A stretch of 64,000 nucleotides of DNA from Dyadobacter sediminis (GTDB lineage Bacteria > Bacteroidota > Bacteroidia > Cytophagales > Spirosomataceae), in contig NZ_VCEI01000028.1 in NCBI RefSeq assembly GCF_005860765.1, forward strand, positions 124,001-188,000, written 5' to 3'. The first letter of the stretch is position 1. Each line of letters begins with the position of its first letter. Made by a program: the position numbers and the translations under genes. The notes beneath the pieces are model-generated. The model saw nothing but the letters and a program-made list of their open reading frames with translations. It did not search any database and had not been told where the DNA came from. Below, one piece after another: positions 43,549-51,889 of the stretch.

Positions 43549-45480
43549 TCATACTTCGGCATAATTTGCATTTTTCTGAAAAAGGAGCGCTACAAGCTTT
43601 TTATGCTGTGAAAAGTCCGGGATCAGCAAATGTGCGCCAGCCCGGATCAGCCTTGGGCGTTTGGCCGGATTATGGCCAAAGCGCTGCATTTCATTGCTGG
43701 CAATTCCTACAGAAATGCCCCCGGCGCGTCTTCCTTCACGGATTTCATCAGGTCCGTCACCGAAAACGGCAAGTTCATTTCCATGAAGTTGATTGTCCTG
43801 AATGATTTTTTCAATGATCATTTTTTTGGAAAACCGTGTGTAATCCTGCAATGCACCAAATATGCCGCCGTCAAACAAATGTGCATAACCAAGTATATGT
43901 GCTTCATTTCTGACATCTTCCACATCCGTGCCGCTGGCAAGATACAAGGTGACGCCTCTTTCTTTCAGCGCATTTAAAAAAGCAATGGCGCCTTTTAAAG
44001 TATAATCTTCGTTATCGAGTTCGCCGGCACTCAGCTTATCGATCCGTTTGCGGACCATTTCCAGCAAACCTTTATTGTAAAGCGCTTTATACTGGAATTT
44101 ATCGAGAATCTCGTCTTCCGGAACATAGCCATGTTCACGTACCATCCTGACAACTCCTTCCATCTGGTAAATGGTTTGCATGCCGGTTGTTGTATGTATG
44201 AAATCCCTGACCCGCAGCTGGATCGTATCAAAAATAGCGGAATCAACTTTATGGTAATGATCGCCCAGAATTGCCTGCATCATAACAGGTTCCATTATAT
44301 CTTCCCAGCCCTGCCGCAGCGTACTGATGGTTCCGTCGTGGTCAAAAACGGCATAACGGATATGTCCCGATTTTTCCAGTATTTCAGGCGTACAGATTTC
44401 AAATTCCGTTTCAGGAATGTATACTGCATTTCTTTCGTTTTGAGCCAGGTCCGCATTGTAAATAAAGTCCGGTTCTTTGCTGATGCTGATTATCTCCTGT
44501 GCGTTTGCAGTGCCGGTCGTAAATAGTTTCTGGACAGTTACCGCAGCTGCAAAATTGGCAAACTGAGCAGATTCGTACGGTGAAATGCCGGCTGCCAGGC
44601 ATAATGTCAGCGCACTGATTGCCGTATCCCCGGCACCAACCGTATCGAGCTTGCTTTTGAGCTGAAGGCCGGGAACTTCATGGCTGCCCGCTTCATCAAA
44701 AGCAATGATCCCTCTTTCGCCGCAGGTTACAAAAACAGGTTTTCCGAACTTTTCAAAAATCGTTTTGCCGTATTTCCGGATTTCTGCAATCGGGATATTT
44801 TCTTCCGGACTGATGTATAATCCGTTTAATGAAGCAATTTCGCGGTCATTGGCTTTGAGATACGTATTTGCTATCCGGTGATTGAAATGCCTCGAGTCGA
44901 GTATGATGATTTTATCGCTGTACTTTTCAAAAAGCCGGTTTGCCTGTTCAATGAAAGATTCATTACTGATGCTTCCGGTAACCTGCTGGTTAAAAATCAG
45001 CGCATCACACTCCTGCAGGGCAGCTTCAATCGCAGCCAGAATATGCCGGTCGGTCTCCACGCTTCTTCTGCTGTAAACGCCGAAATCGACACGTGGTTCT
45101 TCGCGGCCGTTTACAAGCCTTTTCAGATAGCAGTACGTACTGAAATCTTCTTTCTGGATAAAAAGTGCGTTGGTATCGGCACCATGCGATTTCAGCTGTG
45201 CAGCCAGTTCCCTTCCATGCATGTCATCGCCAACCACACCGATTACCCGGATCAAAGCAGGGTTCAGAGCCGAAAGATTGGCGACTACATTGGCCGCTCC
45301 GCCGGGAGAATAATAATCGCTGGAAACAGCCTCTGCCTGCAGACCTGTTTCAATGGAAACCTCCGAGCCTCGTTCATCCATAATCCAGTATGCATCCAGA
45401 CAGAAGTCGCCATATACGGCCACTTTGACGCCTGCTATTTTTTCCAGAACAGATGAGATACGACTTTGAACCATGACCAT
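43549..45480 (-). CDS. fusion of PfkB/HldE-like carbohydrate kinase and HAD phosphatase
   Basis: 643 aa. Residues 1 to about 330 form a PfkB-family kinase resembling the kinase half of HldE/RfaE: VYGDFCLDAYW, substrate loop YSPGGAANVVANLSALN, and the catalytic GAGD at 282-285 (Asp285). Residues about 375-640 form a HAD hydrolase: motif I VFDHDGTIS with Asp380/Asp382, a helical cap, LYLASGTD as motif II, and FGDGPDEI as motif IV. So one polypeptide has a sugar kinase and a sugar-phosphatase-type domain. HldE itself carries a nucleotidyltransferase instead. Cytoplasmic. Upstream is a 555-bp gap; downstream come the sialidase-like genes. The substrate is unknown; heptose or another sugar phosphate is possible. 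Confidence 0.87.
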   Translation of the reverse strand: MVMVQSRISSVLEKIAGVKVAVYGDFCLDAYWIMDERGSEVSIETGLQAEAVSSDYYSPGGAANVVANLSALNPALIRVIGVVGDDMHGRELAAQLKSHGADTNALFIQKEDFSTYCYLKRLVNGREEPRVDFGVYSRRSVETDRHILAAIEAALQECDALIFNQQVTGSISNESFIEQANRLFEKYSDKIIILDSRHFNHRIANTYLKANDREIASLNGLYISPEENIPIAEIRKYGKTIFEKFGKPVFVTCGERGIIAFDEAGSHEVPGLQLKSKLDTVGAGDTAISALTLCLAAGISPYESAQFANFAAAVTVQKLFTTGTANAQEIISISKEPDFIYNADLAQNERNAVYIPETEFEICTPEILEKSGHIRYAVFDHDGTISTLRQGWEDIMEPVMMQAILGDHYHKVDSAIFDTIQLRVRDFIHTTTGMQTIYQMEGVVRMVREHGYVPEDEILDKFQYKALYNKGLLEMVRKRIDKLSAGELDNEDYTLKGAIAFLNALKERGVTLYLASGTDVEDVRNEAHILGYAHLFDGGIFGALQDYTRFSKKMIIEKIIQDNQLHGNELAVFGDGPDEIREGRRAGGISVGIASNEMQRFGHNPAKRPRLIRAGAHLLIPDFSQHKKLVALLFQKNANYAEV

Positions 45481-46035
45481 GAAGCGACCCGATTACGTAT
45501 TGTTCCTACTTAACTTAATGTTTTTCCGATTATATACTTCATGAGTAGCGTGTCGGGCTATTTGTTTTCACTATATTCAAATAAATAGTTGAAAATTAAT
45601 GTTACCAACGCGCAAAAAGTACGTCTGAATGATGTTTAGATACTTTTAAAAGTCAGTGCCGGCAAACAAATAAAAGGAACAAGTTTAAATAATTGTTAAG
45701 TATAAGTTAACCTGCCCGAAATTACCGGAATAAAAATAATTTTATATCATTGTTTTTTCCGGTAAATAATGAAAGTGCAGATTTAGTGGACAACAGCAGT
45801 ATTACCGCCCAAAACAGGGCTTTACAGTATAATCCTGCCAAAGGCATCCAGTTCATTTTGCCGGGATTCCGGAGCTTGCATCATGATGAGTTTCCAGGGG
45901 AGAAGCTGCCATTAAAAGCAGCTTGTGTTGTAATCAGGAAAGGATGATCAGATCTATCCGGAAATAAAAGTCAAGCCGGCTTTTATAAGGCATAATTTAA
46001 ACCTGAATCTTTATTATCGATAAAACTTTACAACT
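45481..46035. other. intergenic region with a probable coding remnant
   Basis: This 555-bp gap between the divergent kinase-phosphatase and sigma factor genes is AT-rich on both sides. A coding-like stretch at about 45750-45947 sits in the middle. No clear promoter octamer for the sigma factor was found. Confidence 0.5.
45750..45947 (+). pseudogene. short open frame, possible gene-end remnant
   Basis: 65 codons with third-position use like the neighbouring genes, but with only a TTG at the start and no visible ribosome site. The protein ends LPLKAACVVIRKG. I do not recognise a family. It may be the 3' remnant of a lost gene or a small protein; low confidence. Confidence 0.3.
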
Positions 46036-46572
46036 GTGACCTGTCCCGACGAGAATACGATCAGAAGAGCAACACAAGGTGATGCCCTTGCTTTTGCAAA
46101 ATTGTACAATCATTACAAAATGCCCGCCCTGCGCTTTACGGTTTCCCTGCTGAAAGATGAAGAAGAAGCAGAAAATATGGTTCAGGATGTTTTTGTCAAA
46201 ATCTGGGTGAAAAGAGCGCATATCAAACCCGAATACAATTTCAATTCCTATCTGTTTGCCTGTCTGCGCAACATGGCGTTTGATCATTTTAAGAAACTGG
46301 AAAAGAGCGAGCAGCTGAGAAGGTATTATACCGAAGCGGCGAGAATGGCAGAAGATGAAAAGGAGGAAAATGAAAGGCGGATCAGCATGGTACAGGCGGC
46401 AGTGGATTCTTTATCCATCAAAAGAAAACTGATCCTGAAACTGAATGTTGAAGAAGGAAAGTCTTATCAGGAAATTGCAGAATTTTTGAGGATTTCGAAA
46501 AATACGGTTAAAAACCAGTTGGTGAAAGCCAAGCAGATATTGCGTGAGAAAGTTGATTTTGCCGCGGTTTAA
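46036..46572 (+). CDS. ECF-type RNA polymerase sigma factor (orphan)
   Basis: 178 aa with a GTG start at 46036; a later ATG would remove part of region 2. Region 2: AFAKLYNHYKMPALRFTV and EEEAENMVQDVFVKIWVKR. Region 4 helix-turn-helix: KLNVEEGKSYQEIAEFLRIS followed by KNTVKNQLVKAK. This is the SusC/SusD-linked ECF group common in Bacteroidota, in which a FecR-like anti-sigma gene and SusCD genes follow. None is present here: the gene ends in a terminator and the next gene is convergent lgt. How it is controlled is unclear. Confidence 0.9.
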   Translation: MTCPDENTIRRATQGDALAFAKLYNHYKMPALRFTVSLLKDEEEAENMVQDVFVKIWVKRAHIKPEYNFNSYLFACLRNMAFDHFKKLEKSEQLRRYYTEAARMAEDEKEENERRISMVQAAVDSLSIKRKLILKLNVEEGKSYQEIAEFLRISKNTVKNQLVKAKQILREKVDFAAV

Positions 46573-46620
46573 GCCCTTTTTCCTGAAACCGGATTTAACC
46601 AGATTCAGGAAAAAGGGTTT
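46571..46620 (+). terminator. intrinsic terminator overlapping the sigma factor stop codon
   Basis: CCCTTTTTCCTGAA and TTCAGGAAAAAGGG are perfect 14-bp arms around a 16-bp loop, followed by TTTC. The stem begins within the TAA stop codon at 46570-46572. Confidence 0.85.
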
Positions 46621-46730
46621 CAGCATTTTTCCATTACGGACTGCTGTTGCCGATTGTTCGGCTTCGACAGGTTATGGCTTTTTTAGACGTCTTTATCGGG
46701 CTTGTTGTAATCTGTTTTAACCTCTGCAAC

Positions 46731-47570
46731 TCATCTGTTATGAACCGGTTGCTGTATCCGATGCTGTCTTGACCTTACAATGAAATACACGCCAAGCAAT
46801 ACAGCAGGAATACTGAGTATCTGGCCCATGTTCAGTGCATAGTTATCCTCAAATGCTTCCTGGTTTTCTTTAAGAAACTCATAAAAGAAGCGCAGCGTGA
46901 AAACCCATACGAAAAACACACCAACCATTAACCCGCGCGGCGTTGCGGCTTTGTACCTGTTCCAGATCCACAGCAGGACAAAAAAGAGTATAAAGCAGGA
47001 AATGGATTCGTATAACTGCGCCGGATGACGTGGAATCTGCCTGAATTCCAGATTTTTCATAAAAATAAATCCCCAGGAAACGTCCGTCGGTCTTCCCACA
47101 ATTTCAGAATTCATCAGATTGCCAAACCGGATAAATGCGCCGGCCAGTGCAACGGTAATCACCATCCGGTCGGCAACCCAAAGAAAGGTCTGCCCGGAGG
47201 CTGCTCTTGAACGTGAATAAAGCAGAAGACCTGTTATAATCCCGATAATCGCGCCATGGCTTGCAAGCCCTGCATAAGGCGGTAAAATAACTTCAAGCGG
47301 ATTTCTGAACAGGACTTCGGGTTCATAAAAGAGAAAATGGCCCACCCGCGCTCCGATTACAGTTGACAAAACCATGTAAAGTGTCAGGGAGTCAATATCT
47401 TCCAGCGGTTTGCCTTCTTTCTTGAAAATATGGATCATGATTTGCTGCCCGATCAGAAAACCGGCTGCAAAAAGAAGCCCGTACCAGCGTACAGGAAAAG
47501 GGCCCAGGCCAAAAAATTCAGGAATGGTAAAGATTTCGGGACTTGCATCCCATATAATAAACGAAATCAT
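46731..47570 (-). CDS. lgt: prolipoprotein diacylglyceryl transferase
   Basis: 279 aa with seven predicted membrane segments. Signature region [16 protein letters not shown] near residue 147 and the catalytic-region His in [10 protein letters not shown] near 108. It attaches diacylglycerol from phosphatidylglycerol to the lipobox cysteine of prelipoproteins in the inner membrane. It is needed for the several lipoproteins encoded in this window. Divergent from yidD (50 bp). Confidence 0.96.
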   Translation of the reverse strand: MISFIIWDASPEIFTIPEFFGLGPFPVRWYGLLFAAGFLIGQQIMIHIFKKEGKPLEDIDSLTLYMVLSTVIGARVGHFLFYEPEVLFRNPLEVILPPYAGLASHGAIIGIITGLLLYSRSRAASGQTFLWVADRMVITVALAGAFIRFGNLMNSEIVGRPTDVSWGFIFMKNLEFRQIPRHPAQLYESISCFILFFVLLWIWNRYKAATPRGLMVGVFFVWVFTLRFFYEFLKENQEAFEDNYALNMGQILSIPAVLLGVYFIVRSRQHRIQQPVHNR

Positions 47571-47620
47571 GCCTTTGTGATGTTAATTGTCAAATATACT
47601 ATTTTGATACAACAAGAGAA

Positions 47621-47830
47621 ATGAAAACTTTGCTCATAGGACTGGTACGGATCTATCAGGGTGTGCTGTCACCTTATTTGCCGAATTCCTGTCGTTATAC
47701 GCCCACTTGCTCGCTGTATATGATTCAGGCCATACAAAAATATGGCGCTGTAAAAGGCACTTGGCTTGGTCTTAAGCGTTTTTCCAGATGCCATCCGTGG
47801 GGTGGGCACGGCCACGATCCGGTGCCGTAA
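47621..47830 (+). CDS. yidD: YidD membrane protein insertion efficiency factor
   Basis: 69 aa. Family features: [20 protein letters not shown], then [15 protein letters not shown], then [14 protein letters not shown] at the end. It is a small inner-face membrane-associated protein that helps YidC insert proteins. In many bacteria it lies between rnpA and yidC; here it is separate. Its stop codon directly abuts the stop codon of the convergent MoxR gene. Confidence 0.96.
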   Translation: MKTLLIGLVRIYQGVLSPYLPNSCRYTPTCSLYMIQAIQKYGAVKGTWLGLKRFSRCHPWGGHGHDPVP

Positions 47831-48784
47831 TCAGCCGATTGCTACTTTGCGCAGGATGGAATCGATAATGGTTGTGGTCCGGATACCGTCAGCCTCGGCT
47901 TCGTAATTCAGCAAAATGCGGTGGTTCATGATGTCCGGTGCCAGTTCCTTGATGTCTTCAGGGAGCACGTAATCCCTTCCTTCCAGATAAGCCAGCGCTT
48001 TGGCCGCCCGGTTCAGGTAAATCGTTGCTCTCGGCGAAACGCCGAACTGAATATACCGCGCTTCGTCCCGCAAGCCGTAATCCAACGGACGTCGGGTAGC
48101 AAATACAAGTTCGATAATATACCTTTCCAGCGTATCGGAAATATTTACTTTGTTGACGTTGTCACGAATGGCAAAAATATCTGCTTTGTTCAGGATTGCC
48201 CGGATTTCATAATCGTAGTTAATGTCCGACATCCGGCGCATGACTTCCAGTTCTTTTACCTTGTCCAGATAATCAACGTAAACTTTCATCATAAACCGGT
48301 CGATCTGCGCTTCGGGAAGCGGATAAGTTCCTTCCTGTTCCACCGGGTTCTGGGTGGCAAGAACAATAAAAGGACGGTCGAGCAGATAAGTTTCATCGCC
48401 GATTGTCACCTGTTTTTCCTGCATGGCTTCCAGCAGGGCCGACTGTACTTTTGCCGGTGAGCGGTTCACTTCATCGGCCAGAATGATATTGGAGAAAATA
48501 GGTCCTTTTTTAACCTCGTAGTCACCGATTTTGGGCTTGTAAATCATGGTGCCTATCAGATCGGCAGGCAAAAGGTCGGGCGTAAACTGGATTCTTTTAA
48601 AATCAAGATGCAGTACTTTGGACATGACATTGATCGTCAGTGTCTTTGCCAGGCCCGGAACTCCTTCCAGCAACACATGGCCGCCGGTGAACAATCCGAT
48701 CAGCAGCCGGTTCAGCAGTTTGTCCTGACCGACAACTACTTTGCCCATTTCATCAAGTACTTCCCTTATTTTTTCTATATACAT
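47831..48784 (-). CDS. MoxR-family AAA ATPase
   Basis: 317 aa. Walker A variant EGVPGLAKTLTIN near residue 40, Walker B NIILADEVNR near 100, sensor 1 in VLATQNPVEQEGTYPLPEAQ, and a C-terminal lid domain. MoxR ATPases act as chaperones, usually encoded with a von Willebrand factor/DUF58 partner; no such partner follows here, since the next gene is convergent yidD. It lies 63 bp after prmC on the same strand. Confidence 0.94.
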   Translation of the reverse strand: MYIEKIREVLDEMGKVVVGQDKLLNRLLIGLFTGGHVLLEGVPGLAKTLTINVMSKVLHLDFKRIQFTPDLLPADLIGTMIYKPKIGDYEVKKGPIFSNIILADEVNRSPAKVQSALLEAMQEKQVTIGDETYLLDRPFIVLATQNPVEQEGTYPLPEAQIDRFMMKVYVDYLDKVKELEVMRRMSDINYDYEIRAILNKADIFAIRDNVNKVNISDTLERYIIELVFATRRPLDYGLRDEARYIQFGVSPRATIYLNRAAKALAYLEGRDYVLPEDIKELAPDIMNHRILLNYEAEADGIRTTTIIDSILRKVAIG

Positions 48785-48847
48785 TGATTTTTATTCGTTA
48801 ATCATAGCGGCCGGCAGTATTGATCCGGCGCAAGGAAAATGCAGCAG

Positions 48848-49708
48848 TTATTCCCAGATGGCTCTTACAAAACGGTCTTTGCCATTGATATCGCGCAGGA
48901 TTTCTACATTTTTATAGTTTCTGTCTTCAAAAACCTGTCTGGTTTCCGCTCCGAAATGTTCGTTGATTTCAACATAGCATTTACCTGCCGGTTTCAGATA
49001 GTGCGTGCCAAAATCTGCGATGGCTTTGTAAAAAAGTAAAGGATCGCTGTCCTCGACAAACAAGGCTTCGTGCGGTTCAAAGCGGAGCACATTGGGCCGC
49101 ATATGTTCTGCTTCGGAGTAAGTTACATACGGGGGATTGCTCACCAGGCAATCAAACTGGATAATGTTTCCCGGTAACGGAAACGTTACGTTCAGCATGT
49201 CCTGTTTGGCGAAATTGACGTCTGCAATAAGCTGGCGGGCATTTTCCTTTGCTACGGCAAGGGCTTCATCCGAAACATCCCATGCGTGAACAGAAACATG
49301 CGGAAGAAATCTGGCGAGTACAATGGCAATGCAGCCGCTGCCGGTTCCGATGTCCAGAATGGAAATATTCTTGTCCGGCTCGGCATAATCGCGTGTAACC
49401 ATTCTCACAAGTTCTTCAGTTTCCGGGCGCGGGATCAGAACGGATGATGAAACCCGGAATTCGAGTCCGCAGAATTCGGTGGAGCCGATGATATGCTGTA
49501 CGGGTTCGTTATTGTTCAGGCGCGAAATGATGCTTTCCCAGTCGGGCTGGGCGGAAGTTTCAGGAACCGGCCTGTCTACAAGCACATCAATGTTGCGTAA
49601 ACGCATATAATGTTCAAGCAGCATAAAAGTGATGGCTTGCGCTTCTTTTTCAGGATATACTTTAATGCCTTTTACAATGGATAGATATAGCTGGCGTGCA
49701 GAAGTCAT
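48848..49708 (-). CDS. prmC: peptide chain release factor N5-glutamine methyltransferase
   Basis: 286 aa. S-adenosylmethionine motif DIGTGSGCIAIVLAR near residue 120 and the catalytic NPPY in CLVSNPPYVTYSEA near 192. It methylates the Gln of the GGQ motif in release factors 1 and 2. The start at 49708 is the first ATG in family register (MTSARQLYLSIV). Divergent from ribD with 91 bp between. Confidence 0.95.
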   Translation of the reverse strand: MTSARQLYLSIVKGIKVYPEKEAQAITFMLLEHYMRLRNIDVLVDRPVPETSAQPDWESIISRLNNNEPVQHIIGSTEFCGLEFRVSSSVLIPRPETEELVRMVTRDYAEPDKNISILDIGTGSGCIAIVLARFLPHVSVHAWDVSDEALAVAKENARQLIADVNFAKQDMLNVTFPLPGNIIQFDCLVSNPPYVTYSEAEHMRPNVLRFEPHEALFVEDSDPLLFYKAIADFGTHYLKPAGKCYVEINEHFGAETRQVFEDRNYKNVEILRDINGKDRFVRAIWE

Positions 49709-49766
49709 TTTCAGGTTATTTTATTGCAATGTCGGAAAGTTAGCAAATTATAGGAACTCACGAAAG

Positions 49767-49795
49767 TTGCATTTAAGAAGAGGTTTGTATTTTTG
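49767..49795 (+). promoter_or_regulatory. Bacteroidota-type promoter of ribD, possibly leaderless
   Basis: TTG at 49767-49769 and TATTTTTG at 49788-49795 are 18 bp apart, close to the Bacteroidota -33/-7 arrangement TTG-N(17-23)-TAnnTTTG. This is the best promoter match found in the window. The ATG at 49800 lies only 4 bp past the -7 element, so transcription would begin at or next to the start codon. Confidence 0.65.
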
Positions 49796-49799
49796 CTTC

Positions 49800-50879
49800 A
49801 TGGACGCAAATAATCAATGGATGGAACGGGCGCTGCAGCTTGCCGCGTATGGTTGCGGAAGCGTAAGCCCCAATCCGATGGTCGGATGCGTTATTGTATA
49901 TGAAAACCGGATTATAGGCGAAGGCTGGCACCGGAAATACGGCGGCCCGCATGCGGAAGTAAGAGCGGTTGAAGATGCGGAAGAAAAAGGAAATGCGGGT
50001 TTGCTCGACAAATCCACTGCATACGTAACACTGGAACCCTGCTCGCATTACGGCAAAACGCCGCCGTGCGCTGATCTGTTGATCCGAAAAAAAATCAGAA
50101 AGGTTGTCATCTGCAACGACGACCCGAATCCGCTCGTTTCCGGAAGCGGTGTAAAACGCATGCTGGAAGCGGGTATTAAAGTAGAAAGCGGCATGCTTGC
50201 CGGTGAAGGCGAGAAGCTGAACAAACGGTTTTTTACCGCAATGCGGCAGAAAAGGCCCTATGTTATCCTGAAATGGGCAGAGAGCGCCGATGGTTTTATA
50301 GGTCATGCTGCCGGCCCGCCGGTTCAGATCAGCGGGCCGTTATCCGGTATGCGCGTCCACAAATGGCGTACCGAAGAAGATTCCATTCTGGTGGGATTCA
50401 AAACGGCTTTGCTGGACAATCCGAGACTTAACGTGCGAAACTGGCATGGGGAAAACCCGGTGCGAATTGTACTGGACCGGTTTCTGCAGTTGCCCGAGAA
50501 GCTCAATTTCTTTGACGGTTCACAGCCGACAATCGTTGTAAATCATCTGGAACAAACCGTTGTGCCGACAGATCCGGAACGGTATGCTGAAAATCCCGGA
50601 ATTGCTTACGTACAGGTTGAAGCCGGCCAAAATGAAATTCAGCAGTTATTATCGAAATTGCATGAACGCAAAATCCAGTCGGTGTTCGTAGAGGGCGGCG
50701 CTACGGTGATCAATGCGTTTCTGCAGTCGGGTTTATGGGATGAAATCAGAAAATGCCAGGGACCAAAAACAATCGGTAGCGGAGTAAAGGCGCCGCTTAC
50801 TGAAGGAATCCTTATAGCCTCCGAAAAGGTTCAGGATGATCTCTGGACATTTTATTCCAAAAGTTCAGACACTCCATAA
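49800..50879 (+). CDS. ribD: bifunctional riboflavin-specific deaminase/reductase
   Basis: 359 aa from the ATG at 49800; the longer open frame upstream is not family sequence. The deaminase domain (1 to about 145) has the zinc motif GGPHAEVRAVEDA and PCSHYGKTPPCADLL. The reductase domain (about 150-355) has LKWAESADGFIGH and VFVEGGATVINAFL. It carries out the second and third steps of riboflavin synthesis. Its 3' end overlaps the convergent aroE gene by 15 bp. Confidence 0.96.
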   Translation: MDANNQWMERALQLAAYGCGSVSPNPMVGCVIVYENRIIGEGWHRKYGGPHAEVRAVEDAEEKGNAGLLDKSTAYVTLEPCSHYGKTPPCADLLIRKKIRKVVICNDDPNPLVSGSGVKRMLEAGIKVESGMLAGEGEKLNKRFFTAMRQKRPYVILKWAESADGFIGHAAGPPVQISGPLSGMRVHKWRTEEDSILVGFKTALLDNPRLNVRNWHGENPVRIVLDRFLQLPEKLNFFDGSQPTIVVNHLEQTVVPTDPERYAENPGIAYVQVEAGQNEIQQLLSKLHERKIQSVFVEGGATVINAFLQSGLWDEIRKCQGPKTIGSGVKAPLTEGILIASEKVQDDLWTFYSKSSDTP

Positions 50880-51638
50880 GTTTTCTTCGTTCGTCCATAT
50901 TTCCCACGCTTTCTCGGCCTGAAGTTCCAGCATTTTGAGACCGTTCTGCACAGCTGCTCCTTTTGCATGTCCGTTTTTAAGAAACACCGTTTCGGCCGGA
51001 TTATAAACCAGATCGTACAGATAATGCTTTTTGGTTACCCATTGAAAAGGAATGGCGGGACATTCTTCTGTTTTCGGGAAAGTGCCGAGCGGCGTTGTAT
51101 TGATAATCAGCAGATGTGAGTTCAGGATTTCTTCCGATAATTGTTCGTACAGAATGGAATCGTCGCTTTTCTGGCGCGATACGATCTGGAATTCCATATG
51201 CAGATCCTGCAATGCAACGATGACCGCTTTCGCCGCGCCGCCGTTCCCGAGCACAAGCGCCTTGAAATTGCTGCAAGATTCACCGCGTTTTTCCAGCCAT
51301 TCGGTCAGTGACTGGCGAAATCCGTAATAGTCCGTATTGAAGCCTTTTGTGCTTCCGTCTGCATAGATTTTGATCGTATTGACGGCTCCGATCCGTTCCG
51401 CAGAAGCATCGTCCAGATCGTCCAGATAAGCAATTACGTCCTTTTTATAGGGAATGGTGACATTCAGGCCGCGCAAATCCGTTTTCTTTTTCAGCAAAAC
51501 CGGCAATTCGTCCAGCGTTTTCATTTCATAAAGCTCATAACTGCTTTCCTTTATTTTCTCACGTATGAACTTGTCTGTAAAGTAACGTTTTGAAAATGAA
51601 TGTGTCAGCGGATAACCGATTAAACCGTATAAATTCAT
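50865..51638 (-). CDS. aroE: shikimate dehydrogenase
   Basis: 257 aa. Substrate-site residues in YPLTHSFSKRYF (near 8-19), the catalytic Lys in NVTIPYKKDV (near 60-69), the Asp in GFNTDYYGF (near 100), and the NADP-binding motif LGNGGAAKAV (near 129). It reduces 3-dehydroshikimate in aromatic amino acid synthesis. Convergent 15-bp overlap with ribD. Confidence 0.95.
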   Translation of the reverse strand: MNLYGLIGYPLTHSFSKRYFTDKFIREKIKESSYELYEMKTLDELPVLLKKKTDLRGLNVTIPYKKDVIAYLDDLDDASAERIGAVNTIKIYADGSTKGFNTDYYGFRQSLTEWLEKRGESCSNFKALVLGNGGAAKAVIVALQDLHMEFQIVSRQKSDDSILYEQLSEEILNSHLLIINTTPLGTFPKTEECPAIPFQWVTKKHYLYDLVYNPAETVFLKNGHAKGAAVQNGLKMLELQAEKAWEIWTNEENLWSV

Positions 51639-51889
51639 ATTTTCTGGTCGGCTTGAACGACTTTATTTAGTGAGACTGGATTTCGGGAAAGTAACCGATT
51701 TTTCGGACAATTTATATAAGTCCTACGGCACTTTCTTCGGCTGCTAAGTTAACGCTGTGGAATGCATTTACAAAAATTTGCAATTTCCGGCTGTTTTATC
51801 AAGTGAAATCAGACGGTTCGGAAGCTCATTTTATTTGTAAATATTTGAAAAATAAAGTACAATTACTCCTTGTATTTAGTTTATTCTTT

